A stretch of DNA of 33,490 nucleotides from CAZIKB01 sp964539665 (GTDB taxonomy: Bacteria; Zhuqueibacterota; Zhuqueibacteria; Oceanimicrobiales; Oceanimicrobiaceae), in assembly GCA_964539665.1 (NCBI GenBank), contig CAZIKB010000068.1, positions 1-33,490 of the forward strand, given 5' to 3'. The notes under the pieces were generated by a model that did no database searches, had not been told where the DNA came from, and worked only from the letters and a program-made list of their open reading frames with translations. Each line of letters begins with the position of its first letter. Position 1 is the stretch's first letter. Of the stretch, positions 1 through 7,242 are shown piece by piece. A program made the translations under genes and the position numbers.

Positions 1-74
1 TCTGAACCAAACGGATTGCAGCAAGCATAAGACGCAAGCGTGATAGCTAACAATATAAAATGTTTATACACCAT
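1..74 (-). CDS. Partial small exported or lipoprotein-like protein (5' end only)
   Basis: Only the first 24 codons lie in the window; the rest continues beyond base 1. The ATG (72-74) has a good ribosome site, GGAGG, five to six bases upstream. The peptide begins M-V-Y-K-H, followed by a hydrophobic run (FILLAITLASYA) and then Cys-Cys, so it looks like a signal peptide. The Cys pair after Ala resembles a lipoprotein cleavage site, but the -3 residue is Ser rather than Leu, so lipidation is uncertain. The group II intron remnant ends 41 bases upstream. The function of the mature protein cannot be judged from this fragment. Confidence 0.5.
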   Translation of the reverse strand, partial: MVYKHFILLAITLASYACCNPFGS

Positions 75-114
75 TAAATCCTCCATTTGTAAAAAAAATT
101 GTGATTTCATAAGC

Positions 115-480
115 ATCGGATAGGTCGAGTATTTTTCAGCACTCTCGTCTCCTAAGAACCATACAAGTGTCTTTGCAATCAACTCATACCGCTCAAGCAC
201 TTCAAAGGTGTATCTCGGCAAGGATGGCCCGAACTGCTCTATTACACAATTAATTCTGATCTATAAAACGGTGCTTACGAACATTTATGTGTGTTGACCA
301 TATTATCCAATCCAGCCCTATTCCGATTGAAACTATCTAGAAATCAGGTATTTCTTCACGGTTTCCCTGACTATTCGCCGACTGGCGAATTTCGGTACCT
401 TTTCCGAGGGGCTTCACACAGCTGTTGGTGCACTACAGAAGCATACCCTCGTAGGATTCTAGTGGGAAAACACCAAGTTT
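115..480 (-). mobile_element. Degenerate group II intron remnant, domains V-VI readable, no maturase ORF
   Basis: Read on the minus strand, 194 down to 156 folds as a domain V hairpin: it opens with GAGCGGTATGAG and closes with CTTGTATGGTTC, keeping the AGC catalytic triad and a two-base bulge on the 3' side. It continues at 155-115 as a domain VI-like hairpin (CGAGAGT ... ACTCG) followed by ACCTATCCGAT, the usual 3' end form of bacterial group II introns (YAY-type end) with a possible branch A. Farther 5' (roughly 480-290) the stretch CCAGTCGGCGAATAGTCAGG resembles domain I sequence, with lower certainty. There is no reverse transcriptase ORF and the domain V loop is longer than normal, so the element is decayed and immobile. 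The 5' boundary could not be fixed; GTGYG was not found at a convincing place. Confidence 0.5.
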
Positions 481-513
481 GTCATAGAACTAAATAGTTG
501 CTGGAGTATAACG

Positions 514-525
514 TTAATCTCTATA
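514..525. repeat. 12-bp direct repeat, copy 1 (downstream of C39 fragment)
   Basis: TTAATCTCTATA occurs here and again at 1136-1147, bracketing the C39 fragment in direct orientation. On the coding strand both copies are followed by AYG and preceded by a GATTG a few bases away, so the leader of the gene may have been duplicated after its stop. Confidence 0.45.
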
Positions 526-533
526 CGAAACAA

Positions 534-1136
534 TCAAATAATTGACATAATATCAACCGCTAAAATTGTATATAGAATACCAAGAAAAACAGATTGGTAA
601 AGCCATGCCTCTTCTTTTTTAAAATACGCAAAAATCCAGCTTAACCAATTTGGTGGATTGATGTTATATAATTTATCTATTGGACTTAAGAGAATTACAG
701 CCTGCTTTTTCCATATTTCTAAAAATTTATCTTTTGAAATTTTGTACAAACCTTTTGCAGGGTCTCCGATTAACACTTCTTTCGCATCAATCTTATAAAT
801 AACAACAAAATGTTCTAATTGATTGTCCAGGATAACATGCGCAATGCATGGCATTTTCTCTTTCATCAACTCTTCATATTCGCCGCTTGCGCCCATAGAC
901 TCAAATCCCAACTCTTTTGCGGCATTGACCAATCCGAGCATATTTGTACCCTGGGCATCGGTATTCGTAATATCTCGAATATGGACAATGCTGCTGTCGC
1001 CGCCGCAAAATTTTAAAATGCTTAAAAGAGCCGCCGGGCCACAATCAATTTGATCATACTGACGAACGACCGGGCATTCCAATCTGAAAATTTTCTTGAA
1101 GACTGACGCGTTATTAATGTTATTTGTAATTTGCAT
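534..1136 (-). pseudogene. Truncated C39 peptidase-type bacteriocin/peptide ABC exporter (peptidase domain only)
   Basis: Residues about 20-150 form a C39 cysteine peptidase domain, which removes double-glycine leaders from bacteriocin-like peptides. The triad is present: Cys32 in DCGPAA, His109 in EHFVVI and Asp125 in GDPA. Residues 181-200 are the start of the first membrane helix of the exporter core, and then a TGA stops the frame. Full-length peptidase-containing exporters of this family run to roughly 700 residues with six helices and an ATPase domain; none of that follows here. The next recognisable thing downstream is the group II intron remnant, so the gene was probably cut by rearrangement. 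A free C39 protease is possible but less likely given the half helix at the end. The ATG at 1136 has only a weak AGAGA upstream. The same TATAGAGATTAA appears before the start and just after the stop. Confidence 0.75.
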
Positions 1137-1147
1137 TAATCTCTATA
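1136..1147. repeat. 12-bp direct repeat, copy 2 (at the C39 start codon)
   Basis: Exact second copy of TTAATCTCTATA (first at 514-525). Here it contains the ribosome-binding region and the first base of the start codon of the C39 fragment. Confidence 0.45.
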
Positions 1148-1260
1148 TCAATCATGGAATACTATATAATATTATAAATTGAAGGAGAGTGTTACTGTTT
1201 TAAAATGAAAGCCCCGTTGATCGTACCAACCAGGTTCAGAATTAGATTGACTTTACAGTA

Positions 1261-1278
1261 TCGCAATTTTCATTCCAG
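1261..1278 (-). promoter_or_regulatory. Candidate sigma-54 (-24/-12) promoter
   Basis: The minus strand reads CTGGAATGAAAATTGCGA. It has GG and GC separated by exactly ten bases and matches TGG-N9-TTGC of the sigma-54 consensus; the -24 element lacks the CAC part. It lies about 125 bases upstream of the C39 fragment and about 275 bases downstream (in transcription order) of a sigma-54 activator gene, with palindromic sites in between. That context makes it more believable than the match alone. Confidence 0.5.
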
Positions 1279-1387
1279 AATAAGAAAGTTTAGCTTTCAT
1301 GTTTTCTTAATGTTGTATTTTATAAACTTATGTTATTTTTATGTTAAAATTTCTGAGAAAAACACAAATACCAAAATCTCCAATATT

Positions 1388-1402
1388 CTCCAAAATGGAA
1401 GA
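1388..1402. promoter_or_regulatory. Activator-site candidate A (imperfect palindrome)
   Basis: TCCAAAATGGAAG at 1389-1401 is identical to the core of the perfect palindrome at 1524-1538. It sits about 110 bp upstream of the candidate sigma-54 promoter, a normal distance for an upstream activator sequence. Confidence 0.4.
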
Positions 1403-1460
1403 CACCACTAAAAGATGTTCAGGTAATTATAAACAAATCAATAGATTATGATAGTTTGAT

Positions 1461-1469
1461 AAAATGGAA
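1461..1469. promoter_or_regulatory. Activator-site candidate, half site
   Basis: AAAATGGAA, the right half of sites A and B, recurs here. The three copies start at 1392, 1461 and 1529, i.e. at 69- and 68-bp intervals. Confidence 0.3.
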
Positions 1470-1523
1470 TGGATCGTAATAGACTATTAGCTAAATATCT
1501 ATAAATTTAAAATTTAAATTATA

Positions 1524-1538
1524 CTTCCAAAATGGAAG
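1524..1538. promoter_or_regulatory. Activator-site candidate B (perfect palindrome)
   Basis: CTTCCAAAATGGAAG is a perfect 6-3-6 inverted repeat just after the stop codon of the sigma-54 activator remnant. It is 137 bp (13 helical turns) from the matching core of site A, so the two would face the same side of the helix. No T-run follows, so it is not a good terminator. Confidence 0.45.
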
Positions 1539-1553
1539 AGTAAAACATTTATT

Positions 1554-2486
1554 CTAATCTCCTTCTATTATCCCATACTTTGCTATCTTTCTATATAAAG
1601 TATTCAAGCCTATACCTAATATCTTAGCAGCGCATGTTTTATTAAAGTCAACTGATTTTAATATAAGTTCAATGTATTTCATCTCTACATTGCTTAGACA
1701 AGGTTGATTTTCACCGCTGCTTATGAGCATAAAATCCTTTTGTAAGTCGAATGAAAAATTTTCTATTTGAATTTGATCACCAGAAGATTTAACAGCGGCT
1801 TCCTCTATGGCAAATTCGAGTTCTCTAACATTACCCGACCAGCAATAGCTTTCTAAATGACTTATAGCTTCCTTCGAGAGTTCTTTCATACAATTATTCT
1901 GAATATTGTATTGTTCTAAAATGTGCTCTGCCAAAAAACAAATATCTTGTTTTCGATCCCGCAGCGGCGGCAAATAAAGTTTTGTTCCTTGCAATCGATG
2001 GAAAAGATCCAGACGAAAATCACCCTTTTGAATTTTATCCAGAATGTGATCATTACTGGCAGATAAGCCTAAAATCCACTTCTATCTCTTTAATGCCACC
2101 GACACGTCTTAGCTTTCCATCTTCTAAAATGTCAATAGTTTTGCTTGAATGGGAAGAGATAAATTCTCAATTTCATCTAATAAAACTGTTCCGCCAATTG
2201 CTGTCTCAAAAATACCAGGTTTCGTTTCGTGAGCGCCAGTAAATGCTCCCCTCTCATGGCCAAACATCTCACTTTCTGCCAGCGAGGTTGGAAGCGTGGC
2301 ACAATCTAACTTGCAGAAATTTCGACTGCTGCGTTTGCTTAGATTATGTATTTCCCTGGCGAGAAGCGTTTTGCCGGTCCCCGTTTCACGTTCAATGAAT
2401 ATTGGCAGCTCTGAACGTGAGATTTTTTCAACACACCTTTTAACACCTATCATTTCCATACTTTTTCCGAAAATAAATTTTGCCAT
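1554..2486 (-). pseudogene. Sigma-54-dependent activator (AAA+ with Fis-type HTH), broken by two frameshifts
   Basis: The first open segment (2486-2124) carries Walker A (ETGTGKT), the sigma-54 contact loop GAFTGA and Walker B (GTVLLDEIE). The second (1994-1554) carries LPPLRDR, WSGNVRELE (sensor II) and a C-terminal Fis-type helix-turn-helix with NKTCAAKILGIGLNTLYRK. Both segments are in the same frame. The 60-odd bases between them read correctly only in another frame (EDGKLRRVGGIKEIEVDFRL), so one base was lost in the A-run near 2126-2129 and one gained near 2060-2064. There is no receiver or sensor domain before the AAA+ part. The start at 2486 is preferred over 2498 because GGAGGGG lies between the two ATGs. 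Either a pseudogene or two sequencing errors; the neighbouring truncated genes favour decay. Confidence 0.85.
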
Positions 2487-2498
2487 CTTCCCCTCCAT

Positions 2499-2988
2499 TT
2501 ACAATAATTATTATCAAGCAAATACATCCACTAATTTGATATCAAAAGAATGTCTTATTCAAAAAAAATACATGAGACATTTATACAACTAGTTTTGGGA
2601 GACTTGTTTTATAAAAGATACGTATAATTTGAAAATGCTAATGCTGGCGTGTTGAAGTTTCAGATAATTTAGAAAAAATATAATTAATCGCAAAAATATT
2701 TTTGATTTTTGTAACATTTTTCGAATTAATTTTTATTACTCCCTAATTTGGCGCTCACTTTTCATTTTTTAACAAATATTCGTAGGCTACCATTGTTACT
2801 GTTTTTGTCTCGTGATAATTTTCATACCAGCATCCAACTCACCAATCGTATATTAGCAAAATTCAAAATAATAACAATAAAATGCAAAATTATGTGACTA
2901 TGAAGCATTTTGCATTTTTTGATTCAGGCATTCACAACTATATTTATTTACGCATTGTTGAGCAGGCGCTATAATTAACAGTTTAAAT
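2499..2988. other. AT-rich intergenic region
   Basis: No gene seen. It contains a 12-bp inverted repeat, AAAATGCAAAAT at 2879-2890 against ATTTTGCATTTT at 2907-2918, followed by more T on the plus strand. It could terminate transcription in either direction; no gene reads into it from the left. Confidence 0.5.
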
Positions 2989-3021
2989 AAAAAAAACCCT
3001 GACCGAAATCGGCCAGGGTTT
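2989..3021 (-). terminator. Rho-independent terminator of the first cold-shock gene
   Basis: On the minus strand the hairpin AACCCTGGCCGA / TCGGTCAGGGTT is followed by a run of eight T. It starts about 18 bases after the stop at 3039. Confidence 0.9.
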
Positions 3022-3038
3022 AACGAAGTAGTTAGTGA

Positions 3039-3239
3039 TTAAACCTTTTTAACGTTTGTTGCTTGTAACCCCTTGGGTCCCTGTTCCACTTCAAACTCAA
3101 CCCGATCGCCTTCATCAAGCGATTTATATCCTTCGCCAACAATGGCATTGAAATGGACAAATACATCATCCCCTTCATCTCTTTTGATGAAGCCATATCC
3201 CTTAGAGCCGTTAAACCATTTAACTGTACCTGATTCCAT
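3039..3239 (-). CDS. Cold-shock domain protein (CspA family), copy 1
   Basis: A 66-residue single cold-shock domain that binds single-stranded nucleic acid in the cytoplasm. RNP1 is KGYGFI and RNP2 is VFVHF; the protein begins MESGTVKWFN and ends ATNVKKV, the usual length for the family. The start at 3239 is chosen because it gives the canonical N-terminus and has AAGGA upstream; the frame is open for 21 more codons but these lie in the leader. It is very similar to the copy at 3721-3921. Both genes have their own promoter, a homologous leader of about 200 nt and their own terminator, so this is a tandem duplication of a whole transcription unit. Regulation through the leader RNA is likely. 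Confidence 0.95.
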   Translation of the reverse strand: MESGTVKWFNGSKGYGFIKRDEGDDVFVHFNAIVGEGYKSLDEGDRVEFEVEQGPKGLQATNVKKV

Positions 3240-3472
3240 AGACTGAATCCTTACCTTTAGATTATTTATGCCGTACAACAATGTTCCAGCCTCTATTATC
3301 AAAAAAGTTATTTAAAACGGAATGGCTTTTTTTACTATTCCCCGTGCTCTGCGTTACATCTCTCTCCTGTAGTCTTACTTAAAACTCAAATAAACCAAGC
3401 AATAAAGGCGTATAAAACTGTGTACAATTATTTATAAAGTATTATAATACAATTGAATAATTAAAAAAGCAA
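3240..3472 (-). promoter_or_regulatory. Promoter and long 5' leader of cold-shock gene 1
   Basis: The -35 TTGCTT (3467-3472) and -10 TATTAT (3444-3449) are 17 bp apart, placing the RNA start near 3437 and giving a leader of about 198 nt. Blocks shared with the leader of copy 2 include TAAATAATTGTACACAGTTT near the 5' end and GTTGTACGG, ATAAATAATCTAA and GTAAGGATT near the start codon. Long structured leaders that control translation by temperature are established for cspA mRNAs; that this one does so is inference. Confidence 0.7.
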
Positions 3473-3670
3473 GTATTAATTTATTGTTCTGAAAATAAGC
3501 GGTGTGAAAAGGTTTAGTACATTTTGGCATTCATGTTCGATTTTGAACGATTTTCTACTTTCTAAGGGATATTTGAACGAAAGGTCAAATAATTCACGAA
3601 CATGCTATTGCTGCACTAAACTGTTGAGAGAAGATTCGCGGTCATGATAAGGTGAAAGGTTGGTATAAAA

Positions 3671-3704
3671 ATAAAAAACCCTGACCTAAAAAGGCCAGGG
3701 TTAT
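3671..3704 (-). terminator. Rho-independent terminator of the second cold-shock gene
   Basis: On the minus strand AACCCTGGCCTT / AGGTCAGGGTT is followed by six T. It is nearly the same hairpin as the terminator of copy 1. Confidence 0.9.
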
Positions 3705-3720
3705 AAAAAGTAGTCTGCGA

Positions 3721-3921
3721 TTATATCTTTGAGACGTTAGTTGCTTGCAAACCTTTAGGGCCACGTTCCACTTCAAACTCAACCTGATCACCTTCTTCCA
3801 ACGATTTATAGCCTTCACCAACGATAGCATTGAAATGAACAAACAAATCATCGCCTTCTTCTCTGGTGATGAAACCATATCCCTTTGAGCTGTTAAACCA
3901 CTTTACAGTTCCTGTGTCCAT
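3721..3921 (-). CDS. Cold-shock domain protein (CspA family), copy 2
   Basis: A 66-residue cold-shock domain protein, MDTGTVKWFN to ATNVSKI, with RNP1 KGYGFI and RNP2 LFVHF. It differs from copy 1 at only a handful of positions (for example TREEGDDLF against KRDEGDDVF). GTAAGGA lies upstream of the ATG. It is expected to act as an RNA chaperone or anti-terminator in the cytoplasm. It lies downstream of htpG in the same orientation but has its own promoter, so the two need not be co-transcribed. Confidence 0.95.
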   Translation of the reverse strand: MDTGTVKWFNSSKGYGFITREEGDDLFVHFNAIVGEGYKSLEEGDQVEFEVERGPKGLQATNVSKI

Positions 3922-4155
3922 AGAAAAAATCCTTACATTAGATTATTTATTCCGTACAACTGTGTTCCTGCCTCAATTTTCAAAAAAATCGCTCAAAATG
4001 GAATTGCTTTTTTGCTGCATTTCTCTCTGATTTTCTTTTTGTCTCGTTTGTGTAGTTTTACTAATAAATCCTCATCAACCAAACAATAAAAGGCGTAAAA
4101 CTGTGTACAATTATTTATAATTAGCCAAGGTACACTTGAATAATTTAAAAAGCAA
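3922..4155 (-). promoter_or_regulatory. Promoter and long 5' leader of cold-shock gene 2
   Basis: The -35 TTGCTT (4150-4155) and -10 TACCTT (4127-4132) are separated by 17 bp, exactly as in copy 1. The predicted leader is about 199 nt. It shares conserved blocks at both ends with the other leader, while the middle has diverged. Confidence 0.7.
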
Positions 4156-4268
4156 GTATTTTTTTATTGTTCTTAAAATATCCCTGCGCGGAAAATCGCA
4201 AATTAACAAATATTATTATAACATTATGTAACAGGACAAGGAGTTCACCGAGATGCAAAGCGACACGC

Positions 4269-6134
4269 TTATTTCGTCGCCTCAACCATCAATTCTGTCA
4301 TCCTGCTGACAAACTCACTGGGTGAATTAAGATTGCCTTCTACCAGCAGAGCGCCTTCATATATTTGCAATACGCTGTTCCTGAGCAGAGGATCGGTATC
4401 ATCTGCAATAATTTTTTTACCAAGATTTTTAATCAGGGGATGAGACAGATTGATTTCCAGAATTTTTTTTGAACCTGCATACTCCTTGTCCATCATCTTC
4501 ATCATCTTCTCCATTTGCTTATCCATGCCTTCTTTACCCACAACCAGGGTTGCCGCTGAATCCACCAGCCGTTTTGATGCGATGACGTCTTCTACCTTAT
4601 CTCCAAGAGTTTGCTTAAAAATATCTATTAACGATTTTGATAAATTTTCACTTAATGCTTCTTTTTGAGTTTTTTCATCCTGCTTTAAATCTAAATCTGC
4701 CTTATCTATCGATTTCAAAGGTTTCTTATCATATTCATTTAATGAGGGTATAATGAAAACATCAAATGGATCCGTTAACAGCAGCACTTCAAGTTCATTC
4801 TTCTTGAAATATTCCAAATTGGGATTTCTTTCAATGAGATCCCGATGCTCGCCGGACAGAAAAAAGATTTCCTTCTGGTCGTCTTTCATTCTGGAAGCAT
4901 AGTCTTTCAGTGATGTCAATTCACCTTTTTGTAATTTGGAAGTTTCAAACCGTAAAAGATTTACAATTTTGTCTTTGTTACTGAAATCAGAATTCACGCC
5001 GGTTTTAAAAACAGATCCAAAATTTTGATACAATTTTTCGTATTTATTTTTATCGTTTTTCGCCCAATCTTCAAAAAATGCCAGGATTTTCCCAGTCACA
5101 ACGTTTCTAATTTTTGTCATAACCGGACTTGATTGCGTGACCTCCCGGGAAACGTTTAAAGGTAAATCTTCAGTATCCACTACTCCTTTTAAAAATCTTA
5201 AATATTCAGGCAATAGCTCTGTACAATTATCTTGAATAAATATCTTATTCGAATAAAGCTGAAGCGATTTATCGAGATGCTCCTTATATAGCATAGGCGG
5301 AGCTGTTTCCGGTACAAAGATTAGGGCCTTAAAATTCACTGCTCCCTCAATAGAAAGATGTAAATGCCCAAGAGGTGGATTAAAATCATTTGAGATAAAT
5401 TTATAGAATTCGGTGAGTTCTTCATCTTTTAGCTGGTCCTTAGGTTTATGCCATAACGCGCTCACTCGGTTGACTTCTTCTTTATCAATAAAAATCGGAA
5501 AGTCTACAAAATTTGAGTATTTTTGAATCGTACTTTTAACTCGATATTCTTCTGCAAAATCTTTGTGATCTTCTTTGAGTTTGAATGATATTTTTGTGCC
5601 GCGGTCTTTTTTGGTAATTTCTGCAATTGTAAATTTGCCTTCACCACTGGATTTCCAGCGATATCCCTTTGAATCCAAATCGGCAAATCGCGTTTCAATG
5701 GTTACTTCATCGGTAACCATAAATGTGGAATAAAAACCCACACCAAACTGCCCTATTAAATTGCCGTCCAGAGGTTGTTTGTCGTTTTCCTTTATTTTCT
5801 GCAGGAATTCCAGAGTCCCCGAACTGGCAACTGTGCCAATTTCGCTGATGAGTTCCTCTTTAGTCATACCGATACCACTGTCGCTAATGGAAAACGATCG
5901 GTTCTTGGAATCAAGCTTTATTTGAATTTTGAGATCCGCATCAGCACTCAATACTTCTGTATCGGTTAGCATTCGAAATCTAATTTTATTAAGGGCGTCA
6001 GAGGCATTGGATATCAGCTCACGCAAAAATACTTCTGGATGAGTATAAAGTGAATGCACAATGAGGTGAAGCAGTTGCTTCATCTCGGCCTTATATTCAA
6101 ATTCTTCAGTCTTTTTTTTAGTTTGTTTTGGCAT
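4269..6134 (-). CDS. htpG: Chaperone HtpG (bacterial Hsp90)
   Basis: A 621-residue protein, close to the usual bacterial length. It is an ATP-dependent dimeric chaperone of the cytoplasm. The N-terminal GHKL ATPase motifs are intact: ELISNASDA at 39-47 (with the catalytic Glu and the Asn), DSGIGM at 85-90, and the lid motif GQFGVGFYS at 128-136. The middle domain (about 230-500) contains the conserved PLNVSRE with its Arg. The C-terminal dimerisation domain is complete, ending in LMVEATK. The ATG at 6134 is followed by a lysine-rich lead (MPKQTKKKTEEF). The upstream AAGGG is rather far (about 11 bases). The gene stands alone, with cold-shock genes downstream, so a small group of temperature-stress genes is together here. 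Confidence 0.97.
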   Translation of the reverse strand: MPKQTKKKTEEFEYKAEMKQLLHLIVHSLYTHPEVFLRELISNASDALNKIRFRMLTDTEVLSADADLKIQIKLDSKNRSFSISDSGIGMTKEELISEIGTVASSGTLEFLQKIKENDKQPLDGNLIGQFGVGFYSTFMVTDEVTIETRFADLDSKGYRWKSSGEGKFTIAEITKKDRGTKISFKLKEDHKDFAEEYRVKSTIQKYSNFVDFPIFIDKEEVNRVSALWHKPKDQLKDEELTEFYKFISNDFNPPLGHLHLSIEGAVNFKALIFVPETAPPMLYKEHLDKSLQLYSNKIFIQDNCTELLPEYLRFLKGVVDTEDLPLNVSREVTQSSPVMTKIRNVVTGKILAFFEDWAKNDKNKYEKLYQNFGSVFKTGVNSDFSNKDKIVNLLRFETSKLQKGELTSLKDYASRMKDDQKEIFFLSGEHRDLIERNPNLEYFKKNELEVLLLTDPFDVFIIPSLNEYDKKPLKSIDKADLDLKQDEKTQKEALSENLSKSLIDIFKQTLGDKVEDVIASKRLVDSAATLVVGKEGMDKQMEKMMKMMDKEYAGSKKILEINLSHPLIKNLGKKIIADDTDPLLRNSVLQIYEGALLVEGNLNSPSEFVSRMTELMVEATK

Positions 6135-6554
6135 AAAAAAATACCCTTTTTTTTATAAATTAATAAATTTCCTAATAAAACTAAACGAAACTGACAGTTA
6201 CACGATAAATCTACTAATAATAAATTAAAAATTCAATAACTATTAAAGAATTTTAAAAATCAAAAAGGTTTATTGGTGTTTGGCCGAAATAATATTTTGG
6301 GCCAGTTCTCGTTTAGAGCCTGAGTAAAATGATATATTCCAGCTTTCTTGTTGTAAAACCACCGCCTTTGTTGTTTTTCTTCACACTTTGTATTTTGTTG
6401 AAATGCTCTAAGTCTCTATTTTTTTTTAATTACTATCTTTTAAATATTTTCTGGCATATCTTTTGTATTCGTTTCCAATAAATAATCAAAGATTAATTAA
6501 GAAATACTCAATCACTCAAAAGCAATAACTATATCAAATTTACGGAGGTAGAAA
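6135..6554. other. Intergenic region upstream of an outer-membrane protein gene
   Basis: No gene seen. A weak inverted repeat (TGGCC near 6280, GGCCA near 6300) lies in the left half. At 6451-6467 TGGCATATCTTTTGTA resembles a -24/-12 promoter but has GT where GC is required, so it is only a weak candidate. Confidence 0.4.
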
Positions 6555-7163
6555 ATGAACAAAAAATTAATCGTCGGTTTCGTACTTTTCAATTTAGCCA
6601 TGGTGATCAATTTTGCATCTTTATTTGCGCACGAAAAGAAGCCAGCGTCCCGGTTTTCCCATAAAGGCTTAAAGGGCGCTATTAGTTTTGGATCGTTTGA
6701 AAACGAATTCGGCGCAAAGTATAAAGACGGTGAAGCAGGGGCTTTAAGCTTAGGTTATGGATTTGACGACAACTTCACTTTATGGCTAAGCGGGTTCGGA
6801 GTAGAACATCCACAAAATACGGTAAATCTTTCAAAAACAGAGTTCGCTGGCCTGGAAGTAAACCTGCAGTATAAATTTATCAGTCAGTCTCGCTTACAGC
6901 CGTATGGAAAGATCGGAGTTGGATATTATGGCATCGGAGTACATGGTACAAATGTCGTTTATATGGGTACAGGATTCGCACTTGCCGGCGGTGCGGATTT
7001 CTTTTTAACAAAACATTTTGGAGTCGGAATTGAACTGCTGTTTAAAAATATAGATTATTCAAAAGAAAGTCGCAAAATTAACGGCAAAGATGTTGTCTCG
7101 GATATCAACCCAAAACTGGATGGGAAATCAGCCGGATTAATGCTGACCATAACGCTTCAATAA
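6555..7163 (+). CDS. Small outer-membrane beta-barrel protein
   Basis: 202 residues with a signal peptide (M-N-K-K start, hydrophobic core to about residue 25, cleavage likely after SLFA). The rest alternates polar and hydrophobic residues with Gly/Tyr/Phe-rich strands, for example GALSLGYGFDDNFTLWLSGF, LEVNLQYKF, LQPYGKIGVGYYGIGV, FALAGGADFFL and HFGVGIELLFKNI. This is typical of eight-stranded barrels of the OmpA/OprF transmembrane or opacity class. GGAGG sits six bases before the ATG. No peptidoglycan-binding domain follows. The substrate or partner is unknown. The gene is monocistronic and converges with the MutS-like gene across a strong inverted repeat. Confidence 0.75.
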   Translation: MNKKLIVGFVLFNLAMVINFASLFAHEKKPASRFSHKGLKGAISFGSFENEFGAKYKDGEAGALSLGYGFDDNFTLWLSGFGVEHPQNTVNLSKTEFAGLEVNLQYKFISQSRLQPYGKIGVGYYGIGVHGTNVVYMGTGFALAGGADFFLTKHFGVGIELLFKNIDYSKESRKINGKDVVSDINPKLDGKSAGLMLTITLQ

Positions 7164-7172
7164 ATAATATTC

Positions 7173-7224
7173 ACCACGGATTTTCACGCAGTCGCTATTT
7201 ACACATTCCGTGAAAATCCGTGGT
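7173..7224. repeat. 16-bp perfect inverted repeat of the ACCACGGA family
   Basis: ACCACGGATTTTCACG (7173-7188) is perfectly complementary to CGTGAAAATCCGTGGT (7209-7224) with a 20-base loop. It separates two convergent genes and may terminate both. Related but degenerate copies are at 22144-22178, 23319-23343 and 23450-23478. Confidence 0.8.
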
Positions 7225-7242
7225 AATTAGTACGAAATTTGA

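Larger units (their letters stand above)
1137..1553. other. Intergenic region between activator and C39 fragments
   Basis: No convincing gene. It holds the candidate sigma-54 promoter and the three AAAATGGAA sites. A possible precursor peptide for the exporter was looked for on the minus strand; only reading frames of up to about 15 codons without good ribosome sites were found. Confidence 0.6.

Noticed and set aside
291..497. 68-codon plus-strand reading frame
   Set aside because: It runs antisense through the group II intron remnant, lacks a ribosome site and has no protein-like pattern.
1205..1411. 68-codon plus-strand reading frame
   Set aside because: Lies over the regulatory region with the candidate sigma-54 promoter; low-complexity composition and no ribosome site.
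2879..2918. AT-rich inverted repeat as a small RNA
   Set aside because: No promoter seen nearby; such an AT-only stem arises easily in this composition, so only noted as a possible terminator.
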